Both the position numbers and the translations under genes were made by a program. The notes under the pieces were generated by a model. It worked only from the letters and a program-made list of their open reading frames with translations, made no database searches and was not told where the DNA came from. Positions 59,886 through 64,000 of a stretch of DNA of 64,000 nt are shown in pieces. Positions within the stretch are counted from its first letter, which is position 1. Every line of letters begins with the position of its first letter. Origin of the DNA: Cristatella mucedo. Lineage: Eukaryota > Bryozoa > Phylactolaemata > Cristatellidae. The DNA lies in contig WPIO01000050.1 in NCBI GenBank assembly GCA_009760855.2, positions 2,956,594 to 3,020,593 of the forward strand, given 5' to 3'.

Positions 59886-60164
59886 CAGAAAACTGGTAAC
59901 AAATTTGAAAAAAATAGGTTTTGCTTAGGGTGCATTTTAAAGGACAAACACACTCGATATGCAATCCGATGCTTTGATGATTTCCGAAGAAAAGAAAAGC
60001 ATTAAAAACTATTAAGCGAACCATGTCTAACCCGAAGTAAACAAGACAAACATGTAAATTAAATTTGTTTTATCGATCTCATCCTCATTTGTGACCTGTA
60101 CTCCAATTTGCTGAACATTGACCTAAATGTCTAGGTAAACACAGTGAAAACGATATAAGCACAT

Positions 60165-60320
60165 AACTTCTGTGTATAGCGCCTCAAGAGACCATAATCT
60201 CTGTTCACGCTCACATATGCCTCGAAGCACGAGTCCACGACCTTGGTCATCAAATTCACTCACCCTGGCCTCGGCCGTTAGAGGCGAGCACCTTAACCAC
60301 TGGGCTAAACCACAGGGTGC
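60165..60320 (-). mobile_element. SINE-II
   Basis: Full-length antisense copy from TGTATAGCGCCTCAAGAGAC to GCACCTTAACCACTGGGC. Confidence 0.8.
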
Positions 60321-60349
60321 GTGTTGGTAGCTTATTAAGTAAGGCACAT

Positions 60350-60500
60350 GCTAATGACTTTCACAAAAGTCACTTTACAGTGAAGTTTGTGCCTTGTAAA
60401 TTCTATAACTCGGCCACCACTATAGGGATCAGAGTAAATTTTGAAATTCAAACTCAGCTCTGCTCGTGGAACACTCAATTTGATCATTTCTGATTTCGGT
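60350..60500 (-). repeat. Unclassified dispersed repeat UR1, partial copy 3
   Basis: Resembles 15955-16070 in order (CTTTACAGTGAAG.., GCCTTGTAAATTCTATAACT, ATCAGAGTAAATTTTGAA, ACTCAGCTC). Diverged. Confidence 0.4.
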
Positions 60501-60594
60501 TGGCTAAGCATTACTATACGACCTCAAGCATCACTGAACTTTATGTTCTACAATCATGCTTAATTATTATACGTCATAATTTTGCTTCCTGGGT

Positions 60595-60765
60595 CTCGAC
60601 CCAGGAATAGATTAACATCATGACCCGTGAACTTTACGACCCAGGTCGTGAGTTCGAGTCCTGCAGTGGGCGATCCTTGATTGCTCGCTGCAGGCGATGG
60701 CGACAGCCGCTAATGCTCTTCTGCCGATATATATGAGAGGTTGTGAAATCAGCTTTTTTGAAATA
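60595..60765 (+). mobile_element. SINE-I
   Basis: TTTACGACCCAGGTCGTGAG, TTCGAGTCCTGCAGTGGGCG, GCTGCAGGCGATGGCGACAG, CTCTTCTGCCGATATATATG. Confidence 0.8.
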
Positions 60766-60899
60766 TCTTACGAGGTTGGTCGAGTGTTAAGCTAAGTGTC
60801 CTACATCTAATGACAGGTTTGGCACCGTTATATAGTGCATAGGATTGAATCTATTGACTTTTCTAGATAGCCATGTTTGAATATTCAGCCATAAAGATT

Positions 60900-61075
60900 A
60901 GCTTATTTAACAGCCTCGTGTATATAGCAGCAGAAGAGCCTTAACTGCTATCCCACCACTTGCAGTGATCAATGAAGTATCGCCCACTGCAGGACTCGAC
61001 CTGCATTGAGCAATAAAAGACCGGGTCTTGAAGAGCAAGCATATTACCCCTAGGCAAAGGCCCACAGGCAAGAAG
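60900..61075 (-). mobile_element. SINE-I, inverted
   Basis: ACAGCCTCGTGTATATAGCA, AGAAGAGCC, CGCCCACTGCAGGACTCGAC and CCTAGGCAAAGGCC in antisense. Forms an inverted pair with 60595-60765. Confidence 0.75.
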
Positions 61076-61302
61076 ACCTTGATTGACTCTCCAAGGACTC
61101 AGGCAGTGGAAATCACACACCCATTGTTATATAAAAGGATAGCTGATATTGGCACGGTTGCGTGGCGACCGTTCCATCGGATCTCGTTATTTGAATGATT
61201 ATTAAATCTGGGGTATAAATCCCTTGCATGAGAAGATAACTTCACAGGCCTTCCCACATTCCTTCTATTCACCGTTAAATATATCGGTCGGCTAAGCCAA
61301 GT

Positions 61303-61497
61303 TTTGCAAAAGATTCAACTAGCTCCTTAGTTTTTCTCAGCTAGATTATTGTAATTCCCTTTTGGCCGGGCAGCCGAAAAAAGTCACTAGGCCACTGCAG
61401 CTGGCTGTGAATGTGGCTGCAAGGCTAGTTTGCCAATCCAAGAGGTTTCACCATGTGTCTACTTTGCTCAAAGAGCTCGGATGGCTGCCGGTTGATC
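61303..61497 (+). mobile_element. LINE-B fragment, left half
   Basis: AGTTTTGCAAAAGATTCAAC to CTGCCGGTTGATC, homologous to 11535-11760. It resumes at 63977 after the LINE-A insert. Confidence 0.85.
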
Positions 61498-63976
61498 TAC
61501 AGTGAAAAGTCAATCTACAGTGTGTGCCCACCTCCTCCTCTAAAATAACCTGTGAATCGAAAAACCTCAAGACCCTTGACATCGATGCTGTCCGTGCGAG
61601 AAAATCTGCTTCACCTCTGCCTTCACTTCACTTCACCTCTGTCGCAGCTGCTCAGTCCTCCCTCCGATCTGTCATCGTTGGTAAATAGCTACAACACGAC
61701 ACTAGCTGACACGCTCGACGAGTTTGCACCTCTGACAAAGCATACTGTGCAGGGGCCCCCCCCCCCCCCGCACAGACGGCCTATGGTTTACCACAGACAT
61801 AAAACTAGCCAGGTCTACTAAGCGAAAGCTTGAAAAAGCCTACAAAAGATCTGGACTGACTGTCCATCGACAGGCATGAATACTACTGTAGGTCGTACCA
61901 ATCGATCCTAGCAAAGGCCAAGTCTAGCTTCTATAGAAACATTGTTGAATCACACATGCACAATCCAAAAATGCTGATGCCGACAATAAACCATCTCCTC
62001 AACCGCTCCCAGATTAGCTCCTTACCTGATGATCCTTGTGATGATCTAGTCGATCGCTTCTCTCGATTCTTTGTGCAGAAGATAGACAAGATCAGGGAAT
62101 CCATCCCTGCGATGACAACATTCCCACTAGAATGCTGTTCCCCGATTCCTGGCTGCACCTAAATGTCTACATTTAAGCAGGTCACTAGTAATCTAGTCCT
62201 GAAGTTCGTATCTCAATCAAAGAAGACAACAAGTCCTCTGGATCCTATTCCCACTGTCCTGCTCCTACGTTGCATTGATCTGCTGCTGCCATGCATAACT
62301 AACATCATTAGTATGTCATCAGCCTCAGGTCATGTCCCAGCACCTTTCAAAAATGCTGTAGTCAGGCCACTTTTCAAGAAAGCGACACTGAACCAAGAGA
62401 ACTTGAGCAACTACCGCCCAGTCTCACTTCTACCATTCCTATCAAAGACACTGGAATGGGTCGTGGCAGACCAGCTGAACTCTTGTATTGAAACTTCAAA
62501 CCTTGCAAGTAAGTTCCAGTCTGGCTTTAGAGCTAATCACTCAACACAATCAGCATTGCTTAGGGTATACAACGACCTACTAAGGAATGCAGACATGGGT
62601 AGAGTGTCTCTGCTTGTTTTGCTTGATCTTTCGGCAGCTTTTGATACTATCGATCACAAAGTTCTTCTAGAGCGCCTCTCGTCTCGCCTAGGCATCACTG
62701 GCACTGCTCTGTAATGGTTCAGGTCCTATCTCAGTGGGAGACTCTAGAGTGCTGACGTGAATGGACAAAGATAACCCGAGGTACATCTGAAATATGGACT
62801 ACCTCAGGGCTCCGTGCTAGGTCCTGTTCGTTTCACGGTTTATACTCTCCCTCTTGCTGATGTGATTGCCTAGCACAATCTAAGCTTTCACTTCTATGCA
62901 GATGACACTCAGTTGTACCTTTGCTTTGATACCTCCCAGCCTTCGAGCACCTCGAATTCTCTCAACTCACTTGCTGCATGTATTGATGACATCCGCACAT
63001 GGATGGCAGCAAATTTTCTAAAACTTAATGATAAAAATTACTTAATAGTTATGGGCAAACCAAGTGTGATTCAGAAATTGGAAAGGTTGACGCTCAAAAT
63101 TGGCTCTGCCAACATATCTCTAGTTGAATCAGCTCAAAATCTAGGTGTCATGTTCCAAAGTGACCTCTCTTTAGACGATCGTATCAGCTCCACAGTCAAA
63201 TCTGCCTATTTTCAGCTTCATAACATTGCTAAAATTCGGGCTTGTTTAGATAAGGATATCACGTCCAAGTTGGTCCATGCATTTGTGACATCCTGTCTCG
63301 ACTTCTTAACTCACTGCTTACTGGCCTACCAGCATGTGCGATCAGGCGATTGCAGCTGGTGCAAAACTCTGCAGCTAGGCTTGTCTGCCGTGAGCGTCGC
63401 AGTTGCCACATCACACCACTTCTCGCCGACCTGCACTGGCTACCAATCAAGCAACACATTGACTTCAAGGTTTTGTTGCTCACTTTTAGGTCACTTCATT
63501 CTTTGGCTCCAACCTATCTCTCAGATATACTACCCCATCAGGCCAAGCATCGTACCACCCGCTTTTCGGAATCCAACAATCTACAAATACCTCGTACAAA
63601 CCTCAAATCCTTTGAAGACCGTGCATTTAGTTCGTATGCTCCCAAAGCCTGGAACTCCCTCCGGACCTGCGTCAGAACATCCCCTGACCTGACCACATTT
63701 AAAAGGAACTTAAAAACACAGCTATTTAGGACAGCATTTAGTGGGTCCCTGTGATTCGTCCTTGATGTGCTTATGCGTGCTGACACTGTGCATGCTGTCA
63801 CTAACCACATTTGCATGCTGACCCTGTGCATGTCAACTCTAACCATGTTATTCATTTTGTTTGTTTATCAAGCATGATTTTACTCCCATTCAATTGCACT
63901 TCCCTTTGCAGCAAATGCAAAGCGCCTAGAGAGAGATTGAGTTCTCTGAGGGCGCTTTATCAAGTGCATTATTATA
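61498..63976 (+). mobile_element. LINE-A copy, best preserved, inserted in LINE-B
   Basis: 5'-truncated insertion of 2479 bases, bounded by the 6-bp duplication TTGATC (61492-61497 and 63977-63982). It holds the EN-RT linker (61550-62160) and the RT frame 62163-62714 with NYRPVSLLPFLSKTLEWVVA and LVLLDLSAAFDTIDHKVLLE. In-frame stops follow at 62712 (TAA), 62745 (TAG), 62772 (TAA) and 62871 (TAG), then FYADD (YADD 62895-62906). The rest of ORF2, the 3' UTR and the tail follow. A frameshift near 63306 breaks the last part. Confidence 0.95.
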
Positions 63977-64000
63977 TTGATCAACGGATACAGAGCAAAG
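63977..64000 (+). mobile_element. LINE-B fragment, right half, cut by window end
   Basis: TTGATCAACGGATACAGAGC continues the LINE-B sequence interrupted at 61497 (compare GAGCAACGGATACAGAGCAA at 11757). Confidence 0.9.

Overview
The window looks like a TE-rich stretch of an animal nuclear genome, most likely a chordate. Genes are split into short phase-matched exons with GT-AG introns. There are several CR1/L2-like non-LTR retrotransposon (LINE) families, tRNA-like SINEs and very many microsatellites. Two genes have vertebrate-like exon structure: an OPN5-like opsin with GC-rich exons and a PRPP synthetase. A jawless vertebrate would fit, but this is inference and the species cannot be fixed from sequence alone.

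Genes. (1) A complete five-exon opsin lies on the minus strand (exons at 24618-24765, 22669-22851, 17630-17737, 13894-14327 and 4214-4558). All four introns keep the reading frame and give about 405 residues. It has the retinal-binding lysine, the extracellular-loop-2 glutamate, the disulfide cysteines and NPxxY, but Ala-Arg-Phe where most opsins have (D/E)RY. (2) Two phase-1/phase-1 exons lie on the plus strand (46310-46453, a cysteine-rich motif; 46884-47012, an EGF domain), probably parts of one extracellular protein. (3) The last four exons of a PRPP synthetase (PRPS1/2 type) lie on the minus strand (56218-56342, 55831-56004, 54468-54627, 52113-52208). The 5' exons were not found and are probably beyond the right edge.

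Repeats. LINE-A (EN-RT, ATT-repeat 3' end) is the commonest, with copies at 1-1428, 4865-5577, 18240-21580, 28438-29391, 30408-32290, 34570-36025, 40262-40650, 43075-44262, 56480-57112 and 61498-63976. LINE-B (10255-12240, 32940-33260, 61303-61497 continuing at 63977) and LINE-C (45350-45860, 53150-53290, 57190-57770, 58905-59400) are related lineages with other 3' ends. Two SINE families are scattered; the SINE-II tail matches the LINE-C tail. Nested insertions, a 5' inversion, a head-to-head palindrome and an insertion with a clear target-site duplication can be read directly. An unclassified non-coding repeat of about 400 bp occurs at 3170-3610, 15640-16070 and 60350-60500.

Layout: 1-4.2 kb repeats and 3' flank of the opsin; 4.2-24.8 kb opsin gene with repeat-filled introns; 24.8-26.8 kb GC-rich upstream region with a 12-bp satellite and a 94-base G run; 27-45 kb mostly repeats without a recognisable gene; 46-47.4 kb EGF-type gene fragment; 52-56.4 kb PRPS 3' half; 56.4-64 kb nested LINEs and SINEs.
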